A DNA stretch of 64,000 nt from an uncultured Coriobacteriaceae bacterium. GTDB lineage: Bacteria; Actinomycetota; Coriobacteriia; Coriobacteriales; Coriobacteriaceae. The translations under genes were made by a program, and so were the position numbers. The stretch is taken from the NCBI GenBank assembly GCA_944322305.1, contig CALUOP010000007.1, positions 1 to 64,000 on the forward strand, read 5' to 3'. This document shows positions 1-8,265 of the stretch, piece by piece (the first letter of the stretch is position 1; every line of letters begins with the position of its first letter). Under the pieces are notes generated by a model. The model was given only the letters and a program-made list of their open reading frames with translations. It searched no databases and was not told where the DNA came from.

Positions 1-320
1 CGGCGCCGCCCCTCGCGCCCGCGCGCCTGCCCGCGCCGGCGCCCCGGCCGGCCGCGCGCCAGTTTAGGCGCGGCCTAGGCTGGCGCTTCGCTATCCTTAA
101 TGCTACAAGTGAATATACCTGTCTGCTTACTGAATTACCTGCGGATTTATCTAAGCTGCGCTTCTCGTCCAAAAGTGGCATTCCCCTCAGGCAAACCGCA
201 TTTCCTGCCCCCGAACATGCGGGGTCGGTGTAAAATTCTTAGATTGAATGGCGATTCTGTGTTTGCTCAAAGACGGTATATCGCTAACGTATCGGTTCTC
301 TGAAAACAGAGGGGGAGAGC
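1..320. other. Intergenic region upstream of the ech operon
   Basis: No convincing gene. The first 60 bases are extremely GC-rich; composition then becomes more balanced towards the hydrogenase operon, as expected of a promoter region. A strong ribosome binding site (GGGGGAG at about 310-316) sits just before the ATG at 321. I could not assign -35 and -10 boxes with confidence. Confidence 0.5.
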
Positions 321-3182
321 ATGGGACTCATAGCGTTTCTCATCGCTGCGCCGCTTGTAACGGCAGTCCTGCTGATGCTGTTCCGAAGCGACTCGGCGCG
401 TCGTGTTATCACCTCGGTCGCCGCAGTGGTTATCGGCCTGGCGTCGGTGGCGTTTGCTGTCACGTACATGGCGGGTGGTCTCACGTACTTCGGCTTGCCG
501 CAGGGGGTTACCTTCACGGTGTCGTGGGTGATGACTGCGGTTGACATCGTGCTGTGCGCGGTGATCCTGTGGTTCGCGGTGCGGTACAAGAACCGTATCG
601 CGCTGGTGCTCGGCCTGATCCAGACGGTGGGCGTTATCGTGTTTGCGAACATGACGCTTTCCGAGGGCGCCGAGCATATGCTCGAGCAACCGCTGTACCT
701 CGATCAGCTGTCGGTGATCATGGTGCTTATCGTGGGCCTGGTAGGCAGCGCTATCTGCGTGTACGCCCTGGGCTACATGCGCGACTTCCAGCATCACGAG
801 CCGGCTGACGCGCCCGATCGCCGTCACTTCTTCAGCGCGCTCATGTTCCTGTTCCTAGCGGCCATGTTCGTGATCGTGCTCTCCGACAACCTCGAGTGGA
901 TGTTCACCGGCTGGGAGATCACCACCACGTGCTCCTTCCTCATGATCGGTTACACCCGCACGTCCGAGGCCATCAAGAACTCCTTCCGTCAGATCAACCT
1001 CAACATGATCGGCGGCATTGCGTTCCTGGCGGCGCTGATCATCGTGCACCTGAGCGGCATCCCCATGAGCCTGTCCGCGCTTATCGCGCTGGGCGGCACC
1101 GTGGCGGCTCCGCTGCTCATCTTCCCGGTGATCCTGCTTTCGGTTGCCGGCCTCACCAAGGCCGCGCAGATGCCGTTCCACACTTGGCTGCTCGGCGCCA
1201 TGGTTGCTCCTACGCCCACCTCGGCGCTGCTGCACTCTTCCACCATGGTTAAGGCCGGCGTCTTCCTGCTTGTGAAGCTCGCCCCGCTGTACGCGGTTTT
1301 CCCGGCTGCTTCCGCCATGGTGGTCACCATCGGCGGCGTCACCTTCGTGCTGTGCTCGTTCATGGCCATCAGCCAGAGCAACGCCAAGCGCGTGCTGGCC
1401 TACTCCACCATCGCCAACCTCGGCCTCATTGCCGCCTGCGCTGGTGTGGGTACCGCCGAGGCCGTGTGGGCTGCTATCTTCCTGATCATCTTCCACACGG
1501 TTTCCAAGTCGATCCTGTTCCTGTGCGTCGGCACCGTGGAGCACCGCATCGGCTCGCGCAACATCGAGGACATGGACGGCCTCTTCAGCCGCCTGCCGCA
1601 CCTGACCCGCTTCATGATGCTCGGCATCCTCGGCATGTTCGTGGCGCCGTTCGGCATGCTCATCTCCAAGTGGGCCACGCTCGTTTCCTTTGCCGAGACG
1701 GGCAACGTCCTGTTCCTGATCCTTCTGGCCTTCGGCTCTGCGGCCACCTTCTTCTTCTGGGCCAAGTGGATCGGCAAGCTCTCCGGCGTTTCCCAGAAGG
1801 CTGAGAACGTCGAGAAGGGTGTGCATCGCTCCGAGTGGGTTGCTATCGGCTTCATCGCCCTGTGCCTGCTCGGCTGCTGCCTGGGCCTGCCGGCCATCTC
1901 GCTCAACGTGGTCTCGCCCTACCTGCTGCAGACCTTCGGGTCCAACCCGCAGTTCATCGGCGTTGACAACATGCTCATCATGGTCGTCATCGTTGCCTTT
2001 ATCGCCATCGTGCTGCTCACGCCCTTCGGCCGCACGCACAAGCGCCGCGTGGGCGTGTACCTGGCCGGTGCCACCGTCCAGAGCGACGACCGCACCTATC
2101 TGGGCTCCATGGAGCGCAAGATGACCTCCTCCAAGCGCAACTGGTACCTGGAGGACATCTTTGGCGAGAACGTCATCTCCAACGTGGGTACCGTGGTGTG
2201 CCTGGGCGTGCTCGTCATCGCTTTCGGCGCCTCTCTGGTGCTGAGCCCGATGTTCCTCGCCGGCGGCACGTTCATGGTCGACCGCGAGGTGCTGCTCGTC
2301 GGCCCGGATCTGTGGGGCCTGCTGCTGGGCATCGTGGTCTTCGCCATCTGCGCGCCGGTTATCGGCTGCCTGCTTGACGGCCTGGACCGCAAGATTTCCG
2401 CGCACATGCAGGGCCGTGTGGGTCCGCGCATCCTTCAGCCGTACTACGACATGCGCAAGCTCCTCTCCAAGGAGCAGGTCTCCGTCAACCAGGTTGACGA
2501 GGCGTACGTCACCTGCGCGCTTATCTTCGCCATTATCGCCGGCGGCATGTTCATCTCGGGCTCCAACCTGCTGATGACCATCTTCCTGGTGACGCTGGCC
2601 ACGCTCTTCGTGATCATCGCCGCCTACTCCGCGCGCTCCCCGTACGCCGATACCGGCGCTGACCGCGAGTGCCTGCAGGTCATGTCCTACGAGCCCATGC
2701 TGCTCATCATGTCTGTGGGCTTCTTCGTGGCCACCCAGTCCTTCGACACGGCGAGCCTGCTTCAGCTTGACGGCCCCATCATCTGGACCAACATCCCGAT
2801 CTTCTTGGGCCTGCTGTTCATCCTCACCATCAAGCTGCGCAAGAGCCCGTTCGACCTCTCCTACAGCCACCATGCGCACCAGGAGATCGTCAAGGGCATC
2901 ACCACCGAGATGAGCGGCCGCACCCTGGCCAAGGTCGACATCATGCATTGGTGCGAGACCGTGCTGTTCCTGCTGTGGGTGGGTATGTTCTTCGTGTGGT
3001 CCAACCCTGCCTCCATCGTGCTGGCGATCGTGGTCATGGCGGTGGCGTGGTTCTTCGAGGTGTGGATCGACAACAACTTCGCCCGCGTGAAGTGGCAGAC
3101 CTGCCTCAAGTCCGCGTGGCTGGTGGCGCTGGTCATGGGCGTCGTCAACCTGTTCCTCGTCCTCATCACCCCGTTCATCTAA
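321..3182 (+). CDS. Fused EchA-EchB membrane subunit of Ech-type [NiFe] hydrogenase
   Basis: A 953-aa polytopic membrane protein made of two complex-I-like modules. Residues about 1-620 are an antiporter-like NuoL/HycC/EchA module: Trp-Glu in a membrane helix near residue 199 and lysines near 280 and 310 within the conserved LTKAAQMPFHTWL and HSSTMVKAG segments, the residues expected for proton transfer. Residues about 660-953 match NuoH/HycD/EchB: GLDRKISAHMQGRVGPR, GADRECLQVMSYEP and KSPFDLSYS, the quinone-site helix region in complex I and the docking site for the soluble arm in hydrogenases. In typical ech operons these are two genes. The frame is open throughout with uniform codon use, so this is a true fusion. 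The role is coupling H2/ferredoxin chemistry to ion translocation. Start chosen from the GGGGGAG site 5 bases upstream. Confidence 0.9.
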   Translation: MGLIAFLIAAPLVTAVLLMLFRSDSARRVITSVAAVVIGLASVAFAVTYMAGGLTYFGLPQGVTFTVSWVMTAVDIVLCAVILWFAVRYKNRIALVLGLIQTVGVIVFANMTLSEGAEHMLEQPLYLDQLSVIMVLIVGLVGSAICVYALGYMRDFQHHEPADAPDRRHFFSALMFLFLAAMFVIVLSDNLEWMFTGWEITTTCSFLMIGYTRTSEAIKNSFRQINLNMIGGIAFLAALIIVHLSGIPMSLSALIALGGTVAAPLLIFPVILLSVAGLTKAAQMPFHTWLLGAMVAPTPTSALLHSSTMVKAGVFLLVKLAPLYAVFPAASAMVVTIGGVTFVLCSFMAISQSNAKRVLAYSTIANLGLIAACAGVGTAEAVWAAIFLIIFHTVSKSILFLCVGTVEHRIGSRNIEDMDGLFSRLPHLTRFMMLGILGMFVAPFGMLISKWATLVSFAETGNVLFLILLAFGSAATFFFWAKWIGKLSGVSQKAENVEKGVHRSEWVAIGFIALCLLGCCLGLPAISLNVVSPYLLQTFGSNPQFIGVDNMLIMVVIVAFIAIVLLTPFGRTHKRRVGVYLAGATVQSDDRTYLGSMERKMTSSKRNWYLEDIFGENVISNVGTVVCLGVLVIAFGASLVLSPMFLAGGTFMVDREVLLVGPDLWGLLLGIVVFAICAPVIGCLLDGLDRKISAHMQGRVGPRILQPYYDMRKLLSKEQVSVNQVDEAYVTCALIFAIIAGGMFISGSNLLMTIFLVTLATLFVIIAAYSARSPYADTGADRECLQVMSYEPMLLIMSVGFFVATQSFDTASLLQLDGPIIWTNIPIFLGLLFILTIKLRKSPFDLSYSHHAHQEIVKGITTEMSGRTLAKVDIMHWCETVLFLLWVGMFFVWSNPASIVLAIVVMAVAWFFEVWIDNNFARVKWQTCLKSAWLVALVMGVVNLFLVLITPFI

Positions 3183-3195
3183 AGGGAGCCGTCTT

Positions 3196-3639
3196 ATGGG
3201 TTATTCTTCCAAGTCACCCTGGCTCATCCATTACGATGGGTCGAGCTGCAACGGGTGCGACATCGAGGTGCTCGACAGCATGATGCCGCTGTACGACATC
3301 GAGCGCTTCGGCATCATCAACACCGGCAACCCCAAGCACGCGGATATCTTCCTCGTGACGGGTTCGGTGAACCATCAGAACATCAGCGTGGTCAAAGAGA
3401 TCTACGATCAGATGCTCGAGCCCAAGGTCGTGGTGGCCTGCGGTATCTGCGCCTGCACTGGCGGCGTTTTCCGCGACTGCTACAACGTGATCGGCGGCGT
3501 TGACAAGGCCATCCCGGTGGACGTGTATGCACCCGGCTGCGCCGTGCGTCCCGAGACCATCATCGACGCCGTGCTGAAAGCCGTTGACATCTTGGACGAG
3601 AAGGCCAAGAAGCTGAAGGCCGAGAAGGGGAGGGGCTAA
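3196..3639 (+). CDS. echC: Ech hydrogenase small subunit (EchC / NuoB-like, 4Fe-4S)
   Basis: 147 aa, the usual length for the electron-transferring small subunit of group 4 hydrogenases. It carries one proximal [4Fe-4S] cluster. Ligand cysteines are visible in CNGCD (C18, C21), CGICACTGG (C82 and neighbours) and APGCAVRPE (C115). It passes electrons between the large subunit active site and the EchF clusters, at the cytoplasmic face of the membrane arm. It starts 13 bases after the EchAB stop behind an AAGGGAG site and overlaps the next gene by one base (TAATG), indicating translational coupling. Confidence 0.92.
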   Translation: MGYSSKSPWLIHYDGSSCNGCDIEVLDSMMPLYDIERFGIINTGNPKHADIFLVTGSVNHQNISVVKEIYDQMLEPKVVVACGICACTGGVFRDCYNVIGGVDKAIPVDVYAPGCAVRPETIIDAVLKAVDILDEKAKKLKAEKGRG

Positions 3640-4256
3640 TGTACACCGTTGAGTTCGTGGAGTGCCCCCTGGGCGATCTTCTCACTCGCGTGCAGTCGCT
3701 CAAGCACGAGGGCCTGCGCTTTGTGCAGCTCTTTGCCGAGAAGCCCGAGGCCGGTATGGACCTCGTGTACACCTTCTACGACGTGGTGAACGACAACGCG
3801 CTGAACCTCGTGGTGAACGGCATCACCGAGGAGAGCGAGGTGCCCTCCATCCAGGGGCTGTACTTCGCGGCGTTCTCCTACGAGAACGAGGCGCACGACC
3901 TGTACGGCGTGAACTTTGTCAACATGAAGCTCGACTTCGGCGGACACTTCTTCAACGTGGGCATCGACGCGCCCATGGCCATCATCTCGCCCGAGCAGAA
4001 GGCCGCGCGCGAGAAGGCCGCCAAGGCCAAGGCCGCTGCCGCCGCCAAGGCTGCCAAGGCCGCCAAGGAGGCTGCCGAGAAGGCTGCCGCCGGCGACGCC
4101 GCGCCCGCTCCCAAGCCCGCCGCGATGACGGAGGAGGAGCGCGCCAAGAAGATGGAGGAGAAGCTCGCCGCCATGGATCCCGAGAAGGCAGCGAAGGTGC
4201 GTGCGGCCCTGGCCGCCCAGGCGGCGAAGAAGGCCGCCAAGAAGGACGGTGAGTAA
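3639..4256 (+). CDS. echD: Ech hydrogenase subunit D (NuoC-like) with Ala/Lys-rich tail
   Basis: 205 aa. The first ~115 residues are the NuoC/30-kDa fold found in Ech and formate hydrogenlyase complexes: an N-terminal alpha/beta domain ending in the conserved AAFSYENEAHDLYGVNF segment, then GGHFF. From about residue 120 the protein becomes a long charged Ala/Lys/Glu-rich helix (AKAKAAAAAKAAK and similar), which is not part of the family and roughly doubles its size. It carries no metal ligands and helps assemble the large and small subunits. EchF, two genes downstream, carries a similar tail. The start overlaps the echC stop by one base. Confidence 0.88.
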   Translation: MYTVEFVECPLGDLLTRVQSLKHEGLRFVQLFAEKPEAGMDLVYTFYDVVNDNALNLVVNGITEESEVPSIQGLYFAAFSYENEAHDLYGVNFVNMKLDFGGHFFNVGIDAPMAIISPEQKAAREKAAKAKAAAAAKAAKAAKEAAEKAAAGDAAPAPKPAAMTEEERAKKMEEKLAAMDPEKAAKVRAALAAQAAKKAAKKDGE

Positions 4257-4259
4257 GCT

Positions 4260-5354
4260 ATGGCACGTAAGACCATTCTCCCCTTCGGCCCGCAGCACCC
4301 GGTGCTGCCCGAGCCGGTTCATCTGGATCTGGTGGTAGAGGACGAGCACGTCATCGAGGCTATCCCGCAGATCGGCTTCGTGCATCGCGGTCTGGAAAAG
4401 CTCGTTGACACGCGCGACTACAACCAGTTCGTCTACATCGCCGAGCGCGTTTGCGGCATCTGCTCGTTCGGTCACGGCTACGGCTACGCCAGCGCCACCG
4501 AGCACCTGATGGGCCTCGAGATCCCGCGCCGCGCCCAGTACCTGCGCGCCATCCTCGAAGAGCTTTCGCGCATCCACTCGCACCTGCTGTGGCTGGGCCT
4601 TCTCGCCGACGCCTTCGGCTTCGAGAGCCTGTTCAACCACTGCTGGCGCCTGCGCGAGACCGTGCTCGACATTTTCCAGCGCACCTGCGGCGCGCGCATC
4701 ATCCTGTCCATCGTGATCGTGGGCGGCATGGCTCACGACATCGACGACTCCGAGCTCAAGGCCATCTGCGAGAAGCTCGACACGCTCAAGCGCGACTACC
4801 GCGAGATCGTTGACACGATGATGAACGACACGTCGGTCAAGAGCCGCCTGTGCGGCGTGGGCTATATCTCCTTCGAGGACGCCATGGAGCTCTCCATGGT
4901 GGGCCCGTTCGCCAAGGCTTCCGGCATCGAGCACGACATGCGCACCACCGGCTTCGACGCCTACGGCGACCTGGACCACTTCGAGCCCATCATCTCCAAC
5001 GAGTGCGACTGCTACGGCCGCTGCAAGGTTCGCTGCGCCGAGGTGTACCAGTCCATCGACATCATCAAGGAGCTCGTCTCCAAGATCCCGCACGACGGCA
5101 TCGGCGGCAAGCCGGGCCCCAAGATGGTTCCGCCGGAGAACGGCCAGAGCCACGTGCTCATCGAGCAGCCGCGCGGCGAGGCGTTCTACTACGTGCGCGG
5201 AAACGGCACCAAGAACATCGAGCGCTTCCGCATGCGCACGCCCACCTCGCAGAACCTCGCCGGCATGGTGCGGGCGCTGCAGGGCGTCGAGGTCGCCGAC
5301 GTTCCGATGATCATCCTCACCATCGACCCCTGCATCAGCTGCACGGAAAGGTAG
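4260..5354 (+). CDS. echE: Ech hydrogenase large subunit, [NiFe] active site (EchE)
   Basis: 364-aa catalytic subunit. Both nickel-binding pairs are present: RVCGICSFGHG near residues 64-67 and DPCISCTER at residues 357-360 of 364. Complex I NuoD proteins have lost these cysteines, so this is a hydrogenase rather than an NADH dehydrogenase subunit. The chain ends at CTER with no C-terminal extension, as I recall for the M. barkeri EchE and CooH classes, so maturation would not need the usual endopeptidase. It catalyses reversible proton/H2 conversion using electrons from ferredoxin through EchF and EchC. It begins three bases after the echD stop; a GGACGGTGAG stretch precedes it. Confidence 0.93.
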   Translation: MARKTILPFGPQHPVLPEPVHLDLVVEDEHVIEAIPQIGFVHRGLEKLVDTRDYNQFVYIAERVCGICSFGHGYGYASATEHLMGLEIPRRAQYLRAILEELSRIHSHLLWLGLLADAFGFESLFNHCWRLRETVLDIFQRTCGARIILSIVIVGGMAHDIDDSELKAICEKLDTLKRDYREIVDTMMNDTSVKSRLCGVGYISFEDAMELSMVGPFAKASGIEHDMRTTGFDAYGDLDHFEPIISNECDCYGRCKVRCAEVYQSIDIIKELVSKIPHDGIGGKPGPKMVPPENGQSHVLIEQPRGEAFYYVRGNGTKNIERFRMRTPTSQNLAGMVRALQGVEVADVPMIILTIDPCISCTER

Positions 5355-5360
5355 GCCGCC

Positions 5361-5882
5361 ATGGGAAGTTTCAAACTGGGAAAGATGACCATGCGGTCGC
5401 TGTTCAGCAAGCCCGCCACGGTTCGCTACCCCTACGAGAAGCGCGACATCGAGAAGCTCTTCCCGCACATGCGCGGCCACGTGGTCAACGACATGGACGT
5501 GTGCATCCTGTGCGGCATGTGCCAGCGCGCCTGCCCGGTGGGTGCCATCACCGTCGACCGCAAGAACGGCGACTGGACGATCGACCAGTATCGCTGCATC
5601 CAGTGCGCCCACTGCGTGCACGAGTGCCCCAAGAAGTGCCTCTCCATGGACGTGCATCCGGCTGAGGCCACCACGGAGCTCTACGTGACCAAGGAGCACA
5701 AGGACATGCCGGCTCCTGCGGCCAAGAAGCCCGCTGCGGGTGCTGCCGCCGGCGCTGCGAAGCCGAAGCCCAAGCTCACCCCCGAGCAGGAGGCGCGCGT
5801 GGCCGAGGCCCGCAAGAAGGCTGCGGCTAAGAAGGCCGCCGCTGCCAAGGCAGCCGCTGAGGGCGAGTCTGCGGAGGCGTAA
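5361..5882 (+). CDS. echF: Ech hydrogenase ferredoxin-like subunit (EchF / NuoI-like)
   Basis: 173 aa. Two [4Fe-4S] motifs are visible: CILCGMCQRACP from about residue 48 and CIQCAHCVHECPKKC from about residue 79. This polyferredoxin subunit accepts or donates electrons to soluble ferredoxin. Residues ~115-173 form an Ala/Lys/Pro-rich tail (AGAAAGAAKPKPKLTPEQE, then AKKAAAAKAAAE) that resembles the tail on EchD and is absent from short EchF proteins. It is the last gene of the operon and is followed by an intrinsic terminator at 5911-5946. Confidence 0.92.
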   Translation: MGSFKLGKMTMRSLFSKPATVRYPYEKRDIEKLFPHMRGHVVNDMDVCILCGMCQRACPVGAITVDRKNGDWTIDQYRCIQCAHCVHECPKKCLSMDVHPAEATTELYVTKEHKDMPAPAAKKPAAGAAAGAAKPKPKLTPEQEARVAEARKKAAAKKAAAAKAAAEGESAEA

Positions 5883-5910
5883 GCCTGCGGGTTCATGCAC
5901 GGAAGAACAC

Positions 5911-5946
5911 AAGCGCCGGGATCTCGTGCGAGGTTCCGGCGCTTTT
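5911..5946 (+). terminator. Intrinsic terminator of the ech operon
   Basis: A 9-bp perfect stem AAGCGCCGG (5911-5919) pairs with CCGGCGCTT (5936-5944), with an additional inner CTC/GAG pairing, followed by a short T run. It lies 29 bases after the echF stop. Confidence 0.85.
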
Positions 5947-6229
5947 GCGTTGTGTGGCAGGCTTGCGTAGTGCGGTGGTCTCGCGTCGCGCTTGCGTCGG
6001 CAGCGCTCCGTAGCGGGGTGGGGCATGGCGCTGCGTGGCTCGCGGCGGCGCGCGTGGAGCGGCAAGGTGCGGCGGCAGCTCGCGGCGGGACGGAGCCGCT
6101 GGATGCGGCAACGTGATTTCGCCCTTCGCGTGTCAGGTGCTTGCGGGGAGTGGCGGCCCTGCGGTACCGTTTTGACAACGGACAGTGCTTCTCGCCTTGG
6201 GGAGAAGCGTCACAACGGGGGAGGAAGGC
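5947..6229. other. Intergenic region before the aldo-keto reductase
   Basis: GC-rich spacer with no supported gene. Near its 3' end a TTGACA (6172-6177) resembles a -35 box. A 7-bp hairpin, GCTTCTC (6187-6193) with GAGAAGC (6202-6208), lies in the probable leader just before the ribosome binding site. Confidence 0.4.
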
Positions 6230-7168
6230 ATGAAGTACCAGGAGATAGGCCAAAGCGGCGTCACCGGCTCGCGCGTGGCGCTGGGCGTAATGCGCATCGG
6301 CGGCAAAACGCGCGAGGAGGCGGCCGAGGTGGTGCAGACCGCGCTCGACTGCGGCATCGACTTCTTCGACACCGCCGACATCTACGGTGCCGGCCGCAGC
6401 TCTATGATGCTCGGCCAGGCGCTGCGCGACGTGGGTGTGCCGCGCGAGCAGGTGAAGGTGCAGACCAAGTTCGGCATCTTCATGGATCACGAGCTCAAGT
6501 ACACCACGCGCTACGACTTCTCGCACGACCACCTCATGGAAGCGCTTGACCTGGAGCTCGAGCTGCTGCAGACCGACTACGTTGACTTTGCGCTGCTTCA
6601 CCGTCCCGACCCGCTGGTTGACCTCGAGGAGCTCGCCGACACGTTTGCGGAGATGGCGGACGCCGGCAAGGTGCGTCACTTTGGCGTGAGCAACATGGGG
6701 CCGTGGCAGGTCGAGATGCTGCAGGCCGCGGTTGGCCAGCGCTTGGAGGCCAACCAGCTCCAGTTTGGCCTCATGCACACGCACGCCATCCAGGCGGGCC
6801 TGCACGTGAACATGGAGGACGAGGCGAGCCTGGACCACGACGGCGGTGTCATCGAGCATGCGCGCCTGCGCCATATGACCATTCAGGCGTGGAGCCCCTT
6901 TCAGTACGGCACCTTCGAGGGGTGCTTCATCGACAACGAGAAGTTCCCGCAGCTCAACGCCAAGCTCGACGCGCTCGGCGGCGAGGTGGGCGCCACCAAG
7001 GAGGCGGTGGCCACCGCGTGGATCCTGCGCCATCCGGCAAAGATGCAGGTGGTGTGCGGCTCCATGACGCCTGAGCACATCAAGAACGCCTGCGCCGGCG
7101 CCGACGTTGAGTTCACCCGTCAGCAGTGGTGGGATCTCTACTTCGCCGCGGGGAACGATCTGCCGTAA
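6230..7168 (+). CDS. Aldo/keto reductase family oxidoreductase
   Basis: 312 aa, normal for the family. The AKR catalytic tetrad can be placed: Asp in FFDTADIYG, Tyr in the same segment, Lys in VQTKFGIF and His in LLHRPDPL. The C-terminal VVCGSMTPEHIKNA segment fits the NADP(H) phosphate-binding region. It probably reduces a carbonyl substrate in the cytoplasm; the substrate cannot be predicted. The start is ATG 6230, behind GGGGGAGGAAGG; an upstream in-frame ATG has no such site. It is monocistronic, ended by a strong hairpin at 7207. Confidence 0.88.
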   Translation: MKYQEIGQSGVTGSRVALGVMRIGGKTREEAAEVVQTALDCGIDFFDTADIYGAGRSSMMLGQALRDVGVPREQVKVQTKFGIFMDHELKYTTRYDFSHDHLMEALDLELELLQTDYVDFALLHRPDPLVDLEELADTFAEMADAGKVRHFGVSNMGPWQVEMLQAAVGQRLEANQLQFGLMHTHAIQAGLHVNMEDEASLDHDGGVIEHARLRHMTIQAWSPFQYGTFEGCFIDNEKFPQLNAKLDALGGEVGATKEAVATAWILRHPAKMQVVCGSMTPEHIKNACAGADVEFTRQQWWDLYFAAGNDLP

Positions 7169-7206
7169 ACGGTAAGGCGCGCGGGCACAGCGTCGTCCAA
7201 CGGAAG

Positions 7207-7246
7207 GCGGGCCGCAAGCACCTGATGCTTGCGGCCCGCTTGTTTC
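7207..7246. terminator. Intrinsic terminator between convergent genes
   Basis: A 14-bp perfect stem (7207-7220 pairing with 7226-7239) with a 5-base loop, followed by TTGTTT. It separates the aldo-keto reductase from the convergent RpiR-family gene and could serve both directions. Confidence 0.85.
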
Positions 7247-7264
7247 GTTGCGGAGCTTGTCGTT

Positions 7265-8002
7265 TTATCGGGCTGCTCCTGATTGGTATTTGTAGAGCAA
7301 GCGTTCAAACGCAAGGATGCAGCAGCCGGTAAAGCTTCCCGGCTCATAGTTCATGGAGTCAAGGGGCTGGTCATCTTCAACCAGGAAAACCATGTCGGCC
7401 AGACGCGCGACCGTGCTGTTGGCGTTTCCAACAAACGCTGCAAGGGGGATGTCGTGGTCGCAACACTCCTCGGCGGTGCGTACCGTGGCTTTGGTCATAC
7501 CTGATTTCGATACCACTATGACCATGGCGAGCTGCTCGGCGAGGCCGTGGATGAACTGATCCGAGTCAAGATAGCTTTGCTCGACTACCGGGTATCCGCG
7601 TCCCAGCAGTTTATGCTGCATGTATTCGCTGATGAGGTGGGAATATCCTTCACCTTTGATGCCAACCAAGCGCCTCGTACCGAGTAGCGCATAGAAACGC
7701 TCTTTTGCTTCGTTGCTGTACGTGAGGTTTGCGCGCAGTTCTTTAGATGAAATGATGCTGTGACGATTGCTGCCCTCGCTGATACGCAATCCGTACACCA
7801 TCTCGCGAAAACCGCCATAGCCGAGCTTTTTCGCCACGCGTGTGACGGTAGTCATGCTGGTGAAGCAGGCATCGGCAACCTGTCGTATGGAAGCGGGCTC
7901 TCCTTCTGACGCGCAGCTCACTAAGTAGTTCAGCACGTTCTCTTCGGTGCTTGTTAGATTGATGTTGGGGAAGAGCTTCTCAGCTTTGGATTCTTCTTTC
8001 AT
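7265..8002 (-). CDS. MurR/RpiR-family transcriptional regulator
   Basis: 245 aa. The N-terminal ~75 residues form the RpiR helix-turn-helix (EENVLNYLVS, then SIRQVADACFTSMTTVTRVAKKLGY read in sections). The rest is a SIS sugar-phosphate-binding domain (VGIKGEGYSHLISEYMQHKL, MVIVVSKSGMTKATV). It is divergently transcribed from the PTS EIIBC gene at 8266 and probably controls that operon in response to a phosphosugar. The start at 8002 is chosen from an AAAGGGG site about 10 bases upstream; a longer in-frame start at 8047 lacks one. A 14-bp palindrome at 8110 is a plausible operator. Confidence 0.87.
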   Translation of the reverse strand: MKEESKAEKLFPNINLTSTEENVLNYLVSCASEGEPASIRQVADACFTSMTTVTRVAKKLGYGGFREMVYGLRISEGSNRHSIISSKELRANLTYSNEAKERFYALLGTRRLVGIKGEGYSHLISEYMQHKLLGRGYPVVEQSYLDSDQFIHGLAEQLAMVIVVSKSGMTKATVRTAEECCDHDIPLAAFVGNANSTVARLADMVFLVEDDQPLDSMNYEPGSFTGCCILAFERLLYKYQSGAAR

Positions 8003-8109
8003 CAAACCGTTGCCCCTTTCTACCCCATTGCTGGCGTGGCTGGTCATACGGAAGATGGCTGTACGTAGCGTTGGCCCCGCCCGTCAATCGTACCATCGCA
8101 TGTTGCAAG

Positions 8110-8123
8110 CGTGAATATTCACG
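8110..8123. promoter_or_regulatory. Perfect palindrome, candidate RpiR operator
   Basis: CGTGAATATTCACG is a perfect 14-bp palindrome in the divergent region between the RpiR regulator and the PTS gene. A partial copy, CACGTGAATT, follows at 8141-8150. Position and symmetry fit an operator for the adjacent regulator; binding is inferred. Confidence 0.5.
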
Positions 8124-8265
8124 TAAAGATGAGGCCGTGTCACGTGAATTGGCGCGCCGCAAAAAAGTAGAATGCAGGATATCGACGATAACCGCAGATA
8201 ATCGCACCGGTGCGGAACATATCTGGAGCAACGTACACGCAACAATAGAGGGAGGAAGTGTCGCT

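Noticed and set aside
855-2948. 697-aa open frame on the minus strand inside the EchAB gene
   Set aside because: Composition is His/Asp/Gly/Ala-rich shadow translation of a GC-rich membrane protein; no family features or start signal.
321-5882. Respiratory complex I (nuo) operon
   Set aside because: The large subunit keeps all four nickel-binding cysteines and the order is echA-F; other Nuo subunits are missing.
3636-6065. 809-aa open frame on the minus strand opposite echD-echF
   Set aside because: Shadow of well-supported hydrogenase genes; no recognisable domain.
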